A stretch of DNA of 64,000 nt from Pectobacterium carotovorum (lineage in GTDB: Bacteria; Pseudomonadota; Gammaproteobacteria; Enterobacterales; Enterobacteriaceae), in the NCBI GenBank assembly GCA_016415585.1, contig CP066552.1, positions 1,302,001 to 1,366,000 of the forward strand. The letters run 5' to 3'. Under the pieces are notes generated by a model. It was given only the letters and a program-made list of their open reading frames with translations. It was not told the origin of the DNA and did no database searches. This document shows positions 27,318 through 35,974 of the stretch, one piece after another (the stretch's first letter is position 1; each line of letters starts with the position of its first letter). The translations under genes and the position numbers were made by a program.

Positions 27318-27513
27318 TTTACGCCAGATAGCGACAACCCCATGAGCAGTCGCCGCATCGCATGCGATGCGAAATCTCACTTCGACTAACCCTCCCTTTG
27401 CCTCCAATTTTTCCTGAATCACCCTCAATACAATCCGCATAGACACCAGCAGCGACCTCATTGGACTATTCCTGCATAGGGGTTTTCTATGGTGCAGCAA
27501 ACCGAGGCGATAA

Positions 27514-28239
27514 ATGACGACGATGATGGTGGTGTTCCTGCTGGCTGGCGTGGTGAAAGGCGTGATTGGCCTGGGATTACCGACGATCGCGATGGGATTG
27601 TTAACGCTGGCGATGCCCGCAGCCAGCGCGGCCGGGCTCCTGATTGTTCCGTCGCTAGTGACGAACATCTGGCAGCTCGCCTGCGGCCCCGCTTTTCTCA
27701 GCCTGATTAAACGGTTTTGGACGCTGTTTGCCGGGATCATTATCGGGACGTTCTGGAATGGTTTGCCAGCGCTCACCTCGTCATCGTCATGGACGAGCGC
27801 GGCACTTGGCGGCATTTTGGTGGTTTACGGCCTGTGGGGAATCATGGCGACGACGTTGCCGCAGCCGGGCCGTCATGAAATCTGGCTGTCGCCGCTGGTG
27901 GGTTACATCACCGGAGCTATCACGGCGGCAACGGGCGTCTTCGTGATTCCCGCAGTGCCTTACCTGCAATGCCTGCGGCTCAATAAAAACGATCTGGTGC
28001 AGGCGCTGGGGCTGGCGTTTACCGTTTCTACGTTGGGGTTGGCGCTACAGCTGATGCAGGGGATTGGACTACAGGGCATCGATCTCTGGCAGTCGATGCT
28101 GGCGCTGATTCCCGCGCTGCTGGGCATGATGATGGGGCAACGCCTGCGCCACGCGATTAGCGAACCGGTTTTCCGGCGCTGCTTCTTCATCGGGCTGGTG
28201 GCGCTGGGCGGATACATGGCTGCACGCGGGCTGCTTTAA
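27514..28239 (+). CDS. TauE/SafE-family membrane exporter
   Basis: 241-residue inner-membrane protein with about seven or eight hydrophobic helices. The family pattern is clear: FLLAGVVKGVIGLGLPTIAMGLL at the N-terminus and the repeat-related GYITGAITAATGVFVIPAVPYLQ in the middle. TauE/SafE proteins are predicted exporters of sulfite, sulfoacetate or other small organosulfur anions; the substrate here cannot be read. It is convergent with a LysR gene, the two stop codons overlapping within TTTAA. The start at ATG 27514 keeps the first helix complete; ATG 27523 is also possible. Confidence 0.88.
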   Translation: MTTMMVVFLLAGVVKGVIGLGLPTIAMGLLTLAMPAASAAGLLIVPSLVTNIWQLACGPAFLSLIKRFWTLFAGIIIGTFWNGLPALTSSSSWTSAALGGILVVYGLWGIMATTLPQPGRHEIWLSPLVGYITGAITAATGVFVIPAVPYLQCLRLNKNDLVQALGLAFTVSTLGLALQLMQGIGLQGIDLWQSMLALIPALLGMMMGQRLRHAISEPVFRRCFFIGLVALGGYMAARGLL

Positions 28240-29129
28240 GCCGCATTCTCTTCTGTAATAAAAGCCACGAAATCCTGAACATAGCCGGGCAGTGCGGAAA
28301 ACTGGCGGGCGCAGACCACCAGATTGCGTGTCGCCCAGTCGTCTGACAGCGGGATCGTGCGAATCGCCAGCCGTTCCATCATGCGCTGTGCGGCATGTCG
28401 CGGAAGAATGCCAATGCCGATACCGCTGTGAATCACCTGCGTGACGGCATCGAAGCTGGCAAGACGCACGCGGTAATTCAGGCGTTTTCCCAGCCTTTTG
28501 GCGTGCTCGTCGATGTGTTCCTGCAAGGCCGCGCCTTCGCTAAGCCCGATAAATTCGGCGTCGGCAATGGCGGAAAAGGTGAGCTGCTGTGCATCAGACC
28601 ACATGCTGTCACGGGGAACCACAACGACCAGCTCGTCCTGACGGAACGGACGCGTTTCCAGCCCGTCGAGCGGCACGGAATCGGCGACAATACCAATATC
28701 GGCGGTTTGATTACGGATAGCGCTGACGATATCACGGCTGAGTTTTTCATTCACCGCGACGGATATCTGCGGGAAAATCACTAGATAGCGACCCAGTAGG
28801 GCAGGCAAATATTCATTCAGCGCCGCCGAGTTGCACAGCAGCGGAATATGGCCGCGCAGCCCTTTGCTGTACTGGTGTAGCTCGCTGCGCATATGTTCGA
28901 CCTGACGCAGGATAATGTGGGCATGGTGCGCCAGCGAAAAGCCCGCGTCGGTGAGCGAGACACCTGCCTTTGAGCGCAGCAGCAGTGGTACGCCAAGTTC
29001 ATCTTCCATTCCCCGGATTCGTTCGCTGGCAGCCTGCACGGTCAGGCTGGACGCCGCTGCGCCACCGGTAATGCTGCCTGCTTTCTGAATATTGAGAAAC
29101 AGCCGGAGATCGGTTAAATCGAATCGCAT
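28236..29129 (-). CDS. LysR-family transcriptional regulator
   Basis: 297 residues, typical of the family. The N-terminal winged helix-turn-helix is MRFDLTDLRLFLNIQKAGSITGGAAASSLTVQAASERIRGMEDELGVPLLLR, followed by a LysR substrate-binding domain (ALLGRYLVIFPQISVAVNE... VIHSGIGIGILPRHAAQRM). It overlaps the 3' end of the TauE/SafE gene tail to tail. Regulators that adjoin TauE/SafE genes often control them, but a convergent arrangement makes that uncertain. The inducer is unknown. Confidence 0.93.
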   Translation of the reverse strand: MRFDLTDLRLFLNIQKAGSITGGAAASSLTVQAASERIRGMEDELGVPLLLRSKAGVSLTDAGFSLAHHAHIILRQVEHMRSELHQYSKGLRGHIPLLCNSAALNEYLPALLGRYLVIFPQISVAVNEKLSRDIVSAIRNQTADIGIVADSVPLDGLETRPFRQDELVVVVPRDSMWSDAQQLTFSAIADAEFIGLSEGAALQEHIDEHAKRLGKRLNYRVRLASFDAVTQVIHSGIGIGILPRHAAQRMMERLAIRTIPLSDDWATRNLVVCARQFSALPGYVQDFVAFITEENAA

Positions 29130-29207
29130 AGGGGATCTGTCTCGGAGGAGCTGATACCCACTATTATGGTTGTGAGTCTGGGCGACGGCAATCGCCCAGC
29201 CTGCGGC

Positions 29208-29915
29208 TTACTGAAATTCCACTCGATTTCTGCCTTTTTCCTTGGCCTGATAGAGCGCGGCATCCGCGGCACCGTAGAGCGCATCAAAGCGGGTTTTCTG
29301 CGGTGCCCAACTGACGCCGAAGCTGGCAGTAACGCGCTGTTGTGGCAGCACGCTGAGCGGCATTCTGTTGAGATCCTGATGAAGACGGCTGGCGAGCGAG
29401 ACGGCCTGCATGAGCGTATGCCCTTCCAGCAGGATGGTGAACTCTTCACCGCCGACGCGGCCAATGCTGCTCGTGGTATTCAGAATCTGTTGCACGCGTG
29501 AAACCAGATCGCAGATCACGGCATCTCCGGTAGGGTGACCATAGGTATCATTCACCTGCTTGAAATGATCGATATCCAGCACGATGAGCGCGGCCTGATT
29601 ACGCTCCAGCGCGTGGTTAATGTGTTCAATAATCGCGCCACGGTTATACACGCTGGTTAGCGGATCGTGGCTGGCTTTGTACTCCAGCTCGACTGCCAAC
29701 TGATTGAGCTGTGCGTTCAGACGGTTCAGCTCTTTCTCCGCCCGGTCGCTGCGTGAAATCAGGCGGTGCGACTCGCGTACCAGCCGCTGATAGTGGTCGG
29801 TTAACGCCAGCAGCGTGTCGCGATAGACTTCGGCTGGCCTTTCCTGCTGGTTAGCGATGTTGCGCGCGGCGAGCAGAATGTCGTATTCCGGTGTAAACAA
29901 TTCAATTGTGCTCAT
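29208..29915 (-). CDS. siaD: Diguanylate cyclase, SiaD-like
   Basis: 235 residues from ATG 29915 (MSTIELFTPEY); this start overlaps the end of the preceding gene. A helical/coiled-coil N-terminus (RESHRLISRSDRAEKELNRLNAQLNQLAVELE) leads into a GGDEF domain with HDPLTSVYNRG, LDIDHFKQVNDTYGH and the active-site variant GGEEF, expected to be active. There is no membrane segment. In Pseudomonas SiaD the coiled-coil stalk binds unphosphorylated SiaC and so activates c-di-GMP synthesis; the same partner gene is immediately upstream here. Last gene of the four-gene operon. Confidence 0.88.
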   Translation of the reverse strand: MSTIELFTPEYDILLAARNIANQQERPAEVYRDTLLALTDHYQRLVRESHRLISRSDRAEKELNRLNAQLNQLAVELEYKASHDPLTSVYNRGAIIEHINHALERNQAALIVLDIDHFKQVNDTYGHPTGDAVICDLVSRVQQILNTTSSIGRVGGEEFTILLEGHTLMQAVSLASRLHQDLNRMPLSVLPQQRVTASFGVSWAPQKTRFDALYGAADAALYQAKEKGRNRVEFQ

Positions 29916-30354
29916 GATTATCACTCAAAATTGTGCTGTGAAAGGTCAGGGCAGGGAAATCGATGTGAAGCTCTTCACCAAATTCTTCCGCAATGTCGTC
30001 GTCTTTGTCGTAATACCAATACAGTGCAATCGAGAGCGTCTGTTCAGCAGCCTGATTAAGCAGGTTGAATAAACTGAACAGCATCTTGGTGCTGGAGCTA
30101 TTGAAATAAATCAGGGAGACGTGAATGTCGATGCTCGGCAGCGCTTCATCCGGCGGCATCGTTTCCGCGTAGGTTGTTAACGCGTGCAGATACGCCTGAA
30201 TCTCGGTGAGCAGCGGGCGATAAAACGCCGCGGCATTCTCAGGGTAAGATTCGCCGGAAAGATAAAGACGGTGTGTGTCAAAGTGAAAATCAACCGTCGG
30301 GGTACAGGATGTCCCCGAAATATGGAGGTTGCTTAGGGTTGTTATATTTTTCAT
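29902..30354 (-). CDS. siaC: SiaC-like (DUF1987) regulatory partner
   Basis: 150 residues. DUF1987/SiaC pattern: FDTHRLYLSGESYPENAAAFYRPLL, then IDIHVSLIYFNSSSTKMLFSLFNLL. The threonine in SSSTK (about residue 89) aligns with the phosphorylated threonine of Pseudomonas SiaC. In that system SiaB phosphorylates SiaC, SiaA removes the phosphate, and the free form switches on SiaD. One base separates it from the kinase gene, and it overlaps siaD by 14 bases, indicating tight co-translation. The role is transferred from the Pseudomonas family. Confidence 0.87.
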   Translation of the reverse strand: MKNITTLSNLHISGTSCTPTVDFHFDTHRLYLSGESYPENAAAFYRPLLTEIQAYLHALTTYAETMPPDEALPSIDIHVSLIYFNSSSTKMLFSLFNLLNQAAEQTLSIALYWYYDKDDDIAEEFGEELHIDFPALTFHSTILSDNHEHN

Positions 30355-30355
30355 G

Positions 30356-30931
30356 TTAAATGATTGCCTTCAGATAAAACGTAGATAGCCCCGTTGATGC
30401 ATCGGCCCGAAACGTAAACTGGAGTGGCTCACTGGCATCACGCGCGACGGTCAATAGCCCCATATCCGCGCCTTTGCTTGATGACGGGGTTTCATCACGC
30501 AGAGAGACTTTGTAGGCGAGTCGGATTTCATCAAGCGTCATACCGCGCAGTGGCTCAAGACGCCCTCGCAGCGTCTCGACATCGTCGGGGTGTATCGGGT
30601 TGGCACACAACAGGAAGTATTTCCCATTTTCGTAACCCAAACACACGGAGCCATGACGGACTTCGACGGGCTGATCGAGAGCCGTTAACGGTGCAGCGGA
30701 ATAGCGAGTAATGTTCTGCACCATTTCGACGAACGTAGAAAACAGTCGGCGACGGATGCCGGCAGGAAGCTGTTTTTTCTCCAACTGTAGCCGCATGGTT
30801 TCGGCCAGTGAACTGATGATGTTTTGTGAAAAATAGCCCACGTAATACAGCGTAATGTCATGCTGGTGTGAGGGTGAAAAAAATTCGGTGTATTTGATGT
30901 TTGGCATCATTCTGTCTGCCTGATTAAACAA
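30356..30931 (-). CDS. siaB: SiaB-family GHKL protein kinase
   Basis: 191 residues, soluble. GHKL-type ATP-binding features: an N-box-like FSTFVEMVQNITRYS and a G-box-like SSSKGADMGLLTVARDA. It lacks a histidine phosphoacceptor domain and so resembles anti-sigma-type/SiaB serine-threonine kinases. The predicted target is the SiaC-like protein encoded next. It overlaps the phosphatase gene by eight bases; an internal start (MMPNIKYTEFF) would avoid this. Function inferred from family and operon order. Confidence 0.85.
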   Translation of the reverse strand: MFNQADRMMPNIKYTEFFSPSHQHDITLYYVGYFSQNIISSLAETMRLQLEKKQLPAGIRRRLFSTFVEMVQNITRYSAAPLTALDQPVEVRHGSVCLGYENGKYFLLCANPIHPDDVETLRGRLEPLRGMTLDEIRLAYKVSLRDETPSSSKGADMGLLTVARDASEPLQFTFRADASTGLSTFYLKAII

Positions 30932-32168
30932 AAGTCGAACAATGTCGGAAGCCCCAAAATGTTAAATCGTCTCGTCGGGTCTGATCGCCCTGGTAGATCT
31001 TGTGTGTCGACAGGAGCTGGTTAGCCAGTTCGCGCATCGGCTGGTGTTGATGGTGTCGGAGGTACTCCTGTAGGCGACGTTTACCAAACATAATCCGGCG
31101 TTCTCCGCCAATTTGATCCGTCAATCCATCCGTGGTGGTGAAAAACATATCGTTATCATGAAGCGGTAATTCATAGCTTGACCACTGGTAGTCATAAGGC
31201 GTTTCGGTATAGCCGACGCCCATACGATCGCATTGGAGTGGTGTCAACTGTCCTGTCTGGCGTTGCAACATGAACGCGGGCATTCGCGCACTGGAAAACG
31301 TCAGCGTGTTTCGCGTCATATCGCAGAACACCAGCATCGCGTCGCAGCCGTCGTTAGAGGTAGCAAGCTGACGCATTTCGTCACGCTGCCCCAGCGTATC
31401 TTTGATATGACGGTTGATTGCCTGTAATAACTGCGCCGGCAGCATCGGACCGTGCTGTGTCAGCGCCTGTTCCAGTGCAGAAGAGAAAATCAGGGTCATG
31501 AATGCGCCGGGTACGCCGTGTCCGGTACAGTCCGCGACGGCGGCAAGCCAGCCGTTCTGATAGGTTTTAAAGGCATAACAGTCGCCGCCCACACAGTCTC
31601 GCGGTTCCCAGGCTAAACACCAGTCGGCCAGCGTGCGGGACATCGCCTGTGTTGATGTCGCCAGCATCGCTGTCTGAATCACGCTGGCATATTCGATGCT
31701 CTGCATAATCTGCTGATGCTGGCGTAGGTGCATATCGGAGACGGCCTTGATCAGATCGATGCCTAATCCGATACCGATATAACGCCCGTTCTCGGTGATC
31801 ATAAAGCCATCCGTCAGCGATTTATCACCGGTAATCACCGTTTGATCCGCGACGTCGTTCAATGACGCCAGCGCATCGACAATCAGCGGATTTTTATCCA
31901 TAAACGCGATGCAGCTCTTTTTGTCGTACAGTTCGCGATAAAAAGGCCGGGACATCTGCGAGAGAAAAATATGGCGGTTGATTAAGCCGAAAGGGCGTCC
32001 ATCCTCCACCACAGGCAGACTGACCCACTCTTTATTCTTACTGAATAACTGCAATACGGTGGCGTTGTCGGTGTTAGGAGAAACGTCCGGCAGAGGAATG
32101 CAAAGATCTCGCGCCACGGGTGTACCCCGCAGGAGTGGTCGGGCGCAAGGAACGGGCATGGCGGTCAT
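30924..32168 (-). CDS. siaA: PP2C/SpoIIE-type phosphatase with N-terminal CBS-like region, SiaA-like
   Basis: 414 residues. The C-terminal ~230 residues form a PPM/SpoIIE serine-threonine phosphatase: WEPRDCVGGDCYAF, AVADCTGHGVPGAFMTL and a late MFFTTTDGLTDQIGG with metal-binding aspartates. The first ~150 residues look like a CBS pair (VSLPVVEDGRPFGLINRHIFLSQM; GFMITENGRYIGIGLGIDLI), with no membrane helix. Pseudomonas SiaA instead has a membrane-bound HAMP sensor, so the input signal here is probably cytoplasmic, perhaps a nucleotide. Likely dephosphorylates SiaC. First gene of the operon. Confidence 0.85.
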   Translation of the reverse strand: MTAMPVPCARPLLRGTPVARDLCIPLPDVSPNTDNATVLQLFSKNKEWVSLPVVEDGRPFGLINRHIFLSQMSRPFYRELYDKKSCIAFMDKNPLIVDALASLNDVADQTVITGDKSLTDGFMITENGRYIGIGLGIDLIKAVSDMHLRQHQQIMQSIEYASVIQTAMLATSTQAMSRTLADWCLAWEPRDCVGGDCYAFKTYQNGWLAAVADCTGHGVPGAFMTLIFSSALEQALTQHGPMLPAQLLQAINRHIKDTLGQRDEMRQLATSNDGCDAMLVFCDMTRNTLTFSSARMPAFMLQRQTGQLTPLQCDRMGVGYTETPYDYQWSSYELPLHDNDMFFTTTDGLTDQIGGERRIMFGKRRLQEYLRHHQHQPMRELANQLLSTHKIYQGDQTRRDDLTFWGFRHCSTFV

Positions 32169-32250
32169 GGTTAATCTTTGGGCGTATTTATCTTTAAGTC
32201 AAAATACCCGCCCTTGATGACCAAATGATGACAGCCCGTTTTTAGTAAGG

Positions 32251-33444
32251 TTATTGCGTGCTCAACACGTTGGCCATGATCTGATTTTGCCAGTCGAAAT
32301 AGGGGTTAAAGGTCAGGCGCACATGAGTTTTGCCATTTTCCACGTATCCCCAGTCGGAATACCACAGCGTGCTGCGATCCTGACAGGTTTTCAGGTCGTT
32401 CAGGGGTTGTCCGTTGGCGCAGATGACGATTGCCCCTGTTTTGCCGTATTCCTTATTGTCTGGCGAAAACAGGAGCGACATGTGCGAGAACTGGCTGATT
32501 CGCCAGTCGGGCAGTGAGCCTGTCCGCACCAACACGCGCGAAGAATGGATACCGGCAGGGCGATCGCCATACCAGATCAGGCGGCTGTGCGGGTTGGTAA
32601 ACTGCTTATCGAATTCGTTGACAACATAAGCCGTATCAACGACGGAATCATGCTCTGCCAGCACGATTAACACCGGCTTGTCATAAGGCCTTTTGGCGAG
32701 CTGTGAGCGCACACTGCTGCTGGAATAATAATATTGGGCGAAGCCGTTGGTCGGCACTCGCATATAGCGGGTTGCCAACTGCTGGGGGTAGCCGGGGCGC
32801 GGCGGCATCAGCCAGTCGGTAAACACGGAGAGCACCGGGGCCATGAAGTCGTATTTTTCGTTGGATTTAATTGCGGGGGAGAACAGCACCAGCCCTTTGA
32901 TTTCAGGGTGCTGTAAGGCGTATTCCAGAACCAGATTACCGCCGGTGGAAAAGCCGCCCAGATAAACCTCATCAACCTCTTTACTGAGGATGGCAGCCTG
33001 CTCGGCAACCACGTTGCGCCAGTCATCGACGGTGACGTGCAGCAGGTCGGAGGGGTGGGTGCCATGACCCGGTAGCAACACGGTTCTGACCAGAAAGCCT
33101 TGTTCGACCAATTGCGGAGTGATGTCAGTGAATGAACCGGGTGAGTCACCCAGCCCGTGCACCAGCAAAATGGCTTTATGCGGTTGGCTGGTGGGGCGGG
33201 TTTCACTGGGCGTATTCCAACGTAATTCCAGCTGTTTATCCGTGGTCTGGAAGGCGCGATGCTGTTCTACCCAGCGCGTGGTGTCTTGCTGGTAACGCTC
33301 GAATGACGTTTGTCCTAATGGCGTGATGTCGCGCGGGCTGCTATTGCATCCCACCATGAAAAGTACGCCGATGAGGGCGAACAAACCTGCCACTCCCCGT
33401 TGCCAGCCTGTCCACGAAACGAACCGGAATACGTCTATTGTCAT
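32251..33444 (-). CDS. Alpha/beta-hydrolase lipoprotein
   Basis: 397 residues from ATG 33444, preceded by AAGGAGC; an upstream in-frame start at 33531 adds 29 residues that do not resemble a leader. The N-terminus has a hydrophobic segment ending in a lipobox-like FMVGC, so an envelope lipoprotein is expected. The hydrolase fold is clear: LLVHGLGDSPGSF (oxyanion region), nucleophile in GGFSTGGN, acid in LAEHDSVVD and histidine in FSHMSLL. The substrate is unknown; relatives act as carboxylesterases or lipases. Monocistronic, with its 5' end 211 bases from the divergent uxuR. Confidence 0.88.
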   Translation of the reverse strand: MTIDVFRFVSWTGWQRGVAGLFALIGVLFMVGCNSSPRDITPLGQTSFERYQQDTTRWVEQHRAFQTTDKQLELRWNTPSETRPTSQPHKAILLVHGLGDSPGSFTDITPQLVEQGFLVRTVLLPGHGTHPSDLLHVTVDDWRNVVAEQAAILSKEVDEVYLGGFSTGGNLVLEYALQHPEIKGLVLFSPAIKSNEKYDFMAPVLSVFTDWLMPPRPGYPQQLATRYMRVPTNGFAQYYYSSSSVRSQLAKRPYDKPVLIVLAEHDSVVDTAYVVNEFDKQFTNPHSRLIWYGDRPAGIHSSRVLVRTGSLPDWRISQFSHMSLLFSPDNKEYGKTGAIVICANGQPLNDLKTCQDRSTLWYSDWGYVENGKTHVRLTFNPYFDWQNQIMANVLSTQ

Positions 33445-33654
33445 TTGTGCTCCTTGCCTGCTGGCAACATCAACCTGATCGCTAACTGGATATGGCGTTT
33501 CGACAACACTATATCTGAAATTATTTATCATGCAGATTGCTCAACGTGCTGCGCTATAAGGCTTCATGTTATACTTCAGACAAATTGGGCGTTTTTCCTG
33601 TCTTTTGGTCAGGCCAATATTATGATGGCCGATGTTGAATAAAGGGATGGCGGT

Positions 33655-34389
33655 ATGCGTTTATATCAGCAGATTGGCGACAATCTTCGCGCGGAAATTC
33701 TGAAGGGAAACTATCAGATTGGCGACCGCTTGCCTCCCGAGCGTGATATTGCTGAAACCTACAACGTCAGCCGCAGCGTAGTGCGTGAAGCCCTGATCAT
33801 GCTGGAGCTGGAAAAGCTGATTGAGGTGCGCAAAGGCTCTGGCGTTTATGTCATGCAACTGCCGAGCGCGCAGGGAAAAGACAGCGTGGTGGACAGCGGC
33901 TATGGCCCCTTCGAGCTGATGCAGGCGCGTCAGCTGCTGGAAGGTGAAGTCGCTGCGTTTGCCGCGATGCAGGCGACCAAGAGCGACATCGTGAAAATGC
34001 GGCAGGCCATTGAACAAGAACGGGCGTCGCTTGAGAACGGCAGCGTGGATGAAAGCGCCGATGAACAATTCCATTGCCTGCTGGCGCAGTCTACCCAAAA
34101 CAGCGTCTTAGCCAATATGGTGTATGAGGTGTGGCAGGCGCGTAAATGCAGCCCCATGTGGCAAGGCATTCACTCCCATACCGATGATTTCAGCTATCAG
34201 CGCCAGTGGCTGGACGATCATGAACAAATCCTGCGTGCCGTGTCTCGTCGTGATGTGAACATGGCGCGTCAGGCAATGTGGCAGCATCTGGAAAACGTAA
34301 AAATTAAACTGCTTGAAATCTCAAATGTGGACGATCCGGCCTTCGACGGCTACCTGTTCGAGTCCGTTCCCTCACGTCTGGAATCCTGA
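33655..34389 (+). CDS. uxuR: GntR/FadR-family regulator of hexuronate genes
   Basis: 244 residues. An N-terminal winged helix (IGDNLRAEILKGNYQIGDRLPPERDIAETYNVSRSVVREALIMLE) is joined to an FCD effector domain (YGPFELMQARQLLEGEVAAFAA..., DDHEQILRAV, AMWQHLENVKIKLLEISNVDD). The C-terminal end is closer to my recollection of UxuR than of ExuR, and it lies just upstream of uxuA. Expected to repress uxuA until fructuronate or a related uronate binds. A hairpin ends its transcript, and a palindromic operator candidate precedes uxuA. ExuR is the main alternative name. Confidence 0.8.
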   Translation: MRLYQQIGDNLRAEILKGNYQIGDRLPPERDIAETYNVSRSVVREALIMLELEKLIEVRKGSGVYVMQLPSAQGKDSVVDSGYGPFELMQARQLLEGEVAAFAAMQATKSDIVKMRQAIEQERASLENGSVDESADEQFHCLLAQSTQNSVLANMVYEVWQARKCSPMWQGIHSHTDDFSYQRQWLDDHEQILRAVSRRDVNMARQAMWQHLENVKIKLLEISNVDDPAFDGYLFESVPSRLES

Positions 34390-34419
34390 TTCCCCCCTGC
34401 GTTTCCCTTCCTGTGTAAC

Positions 34420-34457
34420 TTTTCTCTCCGGCATCGCATTGGTGTACGGAGAGAAAA
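34420..34457 (+). terminator. Stem-loop after uxuR
   Basis: TTTTCTCTCCG (34420-34430) pairs perfectly with CGGAGAGAAAA (34447-34457). It separates uxuR from uxuA. Confidence 0.65.
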
Positions 34458-34551
34458 GATATCAGACCAAATAATCCATTTCTGACTTTGCTCCTCACGA
34501 TTTCAGCTTTATTACGCATGATGTTAGTCCAAAATGCGAATTTTTTGTGTA

Positions 34552-34567
34552 ATTGGTCAATCAATTC
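34552..34567 (+). promoter_or_regulatory. Candidate UxuR/ExuR operator before uxuA
   Basis: AATTGGTCAATCAATT, near-palindromic, 110 bases upstream of the uxuA start. It resembles the AATTGGT-ACCAATT type of site known for this regulator pair. Confidence 0.5.
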
Positions 34568-34676
34568 GTGAGTTTAGTTTGACAGCCTGTGTCGGTGAGG
34601 TAGGCTTTTCCTTATTTATTGATGAAAGAAAGTGACGAAAACAACTCTCTCACTTGGCGAAAAAAGGTAACTCAAT

Positions 34677-35873
34677 ATGGAACAAACCTGGCGTTGGTAC
34701 GGCCCGAACGATCCTGTCTCACTGGATGATGTGCGGCAAGCAGGTGCGACCGGCGTGGTGACGGCGTTGCACCACATCCCGAATGGCGAAATCTGGTCGA
34801 TTGAAGAGATTGAAAAGCGCAAAGCCGAATTGAAGGCGAAAGGGCTGGTGTGGTCGGTAGTAGAAAGCGTGCCGGTTCATGAAGAGATCAAAACGCAGAC
34901 GGGGAATTATCAGCAGCATATTGCCAATTATCAGCAATCGCTACGTAACCTGGCGCAGTGCGGGATCGATACGGTGTGTTATAACTTCATGCCTGTACTG
35001 GACTGGACGCGAACCGATCTGGAATACGTTCTGCCGGATGGTGCAAAAGCGCTGCGTTTCGATCATATCGCCTTTGCGGCTTTTGAACTGCATATTTTAC
35101 AGCGTCACGGTGCTGAAAAAGATTACACGGCGGATGAACAGGCACAGGCTGCCGACTACTTCCGTGCGATGAGCGAAGAGGATATCGCGCGCCTGACGGG
35201 CAACATTATCGCCGGACTGCCGGGCTCTGAAGAGGGCTATACGCTGGAGCAATTCCGTGGCCGTCTGGCGGAATATGATGGTATCGACCATGCGAAACTC
35301 CGTGAGCACCTTGGGCATTTCCTCCGTGAGATTGTGCCCGTTGCGGAAGCTGCCGGCCTTCGTCTTGCCATTCACCCAGACGATCCACCGCGTCCGATCC
35401 TTGGGCTGCCACGCGTGATGTCCACGATTGAAGACATGCGCTGGCTGAAACAGACGGTCGATAGCCTTCATAACGGCTTTACCTTCTGCACAGGATCCTA
35501 TGGCGTAAGGGCCGATAACGATCTGTTGACGATGCTGGAAACGTTCGGCGATCGCGTGCATTTCACCCATCTGCGTGCCACCTGTCGGGAAGACAATCCC
35601 AACTCGTTCCATGAAGGGGCGCATTTGCAGGGGGATGTGGATATGGTGGCGATTATCAAGGCCATTCTGGCGGAAGAACTACGGCGTCAGAAGGCGGGCG
35701 ATCGCCGTCCAATCCCCATGCGCCCAGATCACGGACATCAGATGCTGGACGATCTGAAAAAGAAAACTAATCCCGGCTACTCGGCAATCGGGCGCTTGAA
35801 AGGGCTGGCGGAACTGCGTGGTGTCGAGCTGGCGCTGAAGCGCACGCTGTTTACCGAATTGCAGCAAGGATGA
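34677..35873 (+). CDS. uxuA: Mannonate dehydratase
   Basis: 398 residues, the usual size. Dehydrates D-mannonate to 2-keto-3-deoxygluconate in the cytosolic glucuronate branch, which feeds the same KDG pool as pectin breakdown. Family segments are [95 protein letters not shown] and RPDHGHQML, which together supply the metal ligands (His, Cys, His, Asp). Controlled most likely by the adjacent uxuR. Intact, followed by a strong hairpin. Confidence 0.97.
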   Translation: MEQTWRWYGPNDPVSLDDVRQAGATGVVTALHHIPNGEIWSIEEIEKRKAELKAKGLVWSVVESVPVHEEIKTQTGNYQQHIANYQQSLRNLAQCGIDTVCYNFMPVLDWTRTDLEYVLPDGAKALRFDHIAFAAFELHILQRHGAEKDYTADEQAQAADYFRAMSEEDIARLTGNIIAGLPGSEEGYTLEQFRGRLAEYDGIDHAKLREHLGHFLREIVPVAEAAGLRLAIHPDDPPRPILGLPRVMSTIEDMRWLKQTVDSLHNGFTFCTGSYGVRADNDLLTMLETFGDRVHFTHLRATCREDNPNSFHEGAHLQGDVDMVAIIKAILAEELRRQKAGDRRPIPMRPDHGHQMLDDLKKKTNPGYSAIGRLKGLAELRGVELALKRTLFTELQQG

Positions 35874-35882
35874 TGAAATGAA

Positions 35883-35910
35883 ACAGACCGTGCTTGATAG
35901 CACGGTCTGT
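35883..35910. terminator. Terminator between uxuA and pelI
   Basis: ACAGACCGTGC and GCACGGTCTGT form 11 perfect pairs with a six-base loop, starting nine bases after the uxuA stop; the genes on both sides are convergent. Confidence 0.8.
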
Positions 35911-35974
35911 TGAAGATGGATGCGTCAGGACCCCAGAGGATATATGAACTTAGGTGTGAATTCTGCTGGCAGAA

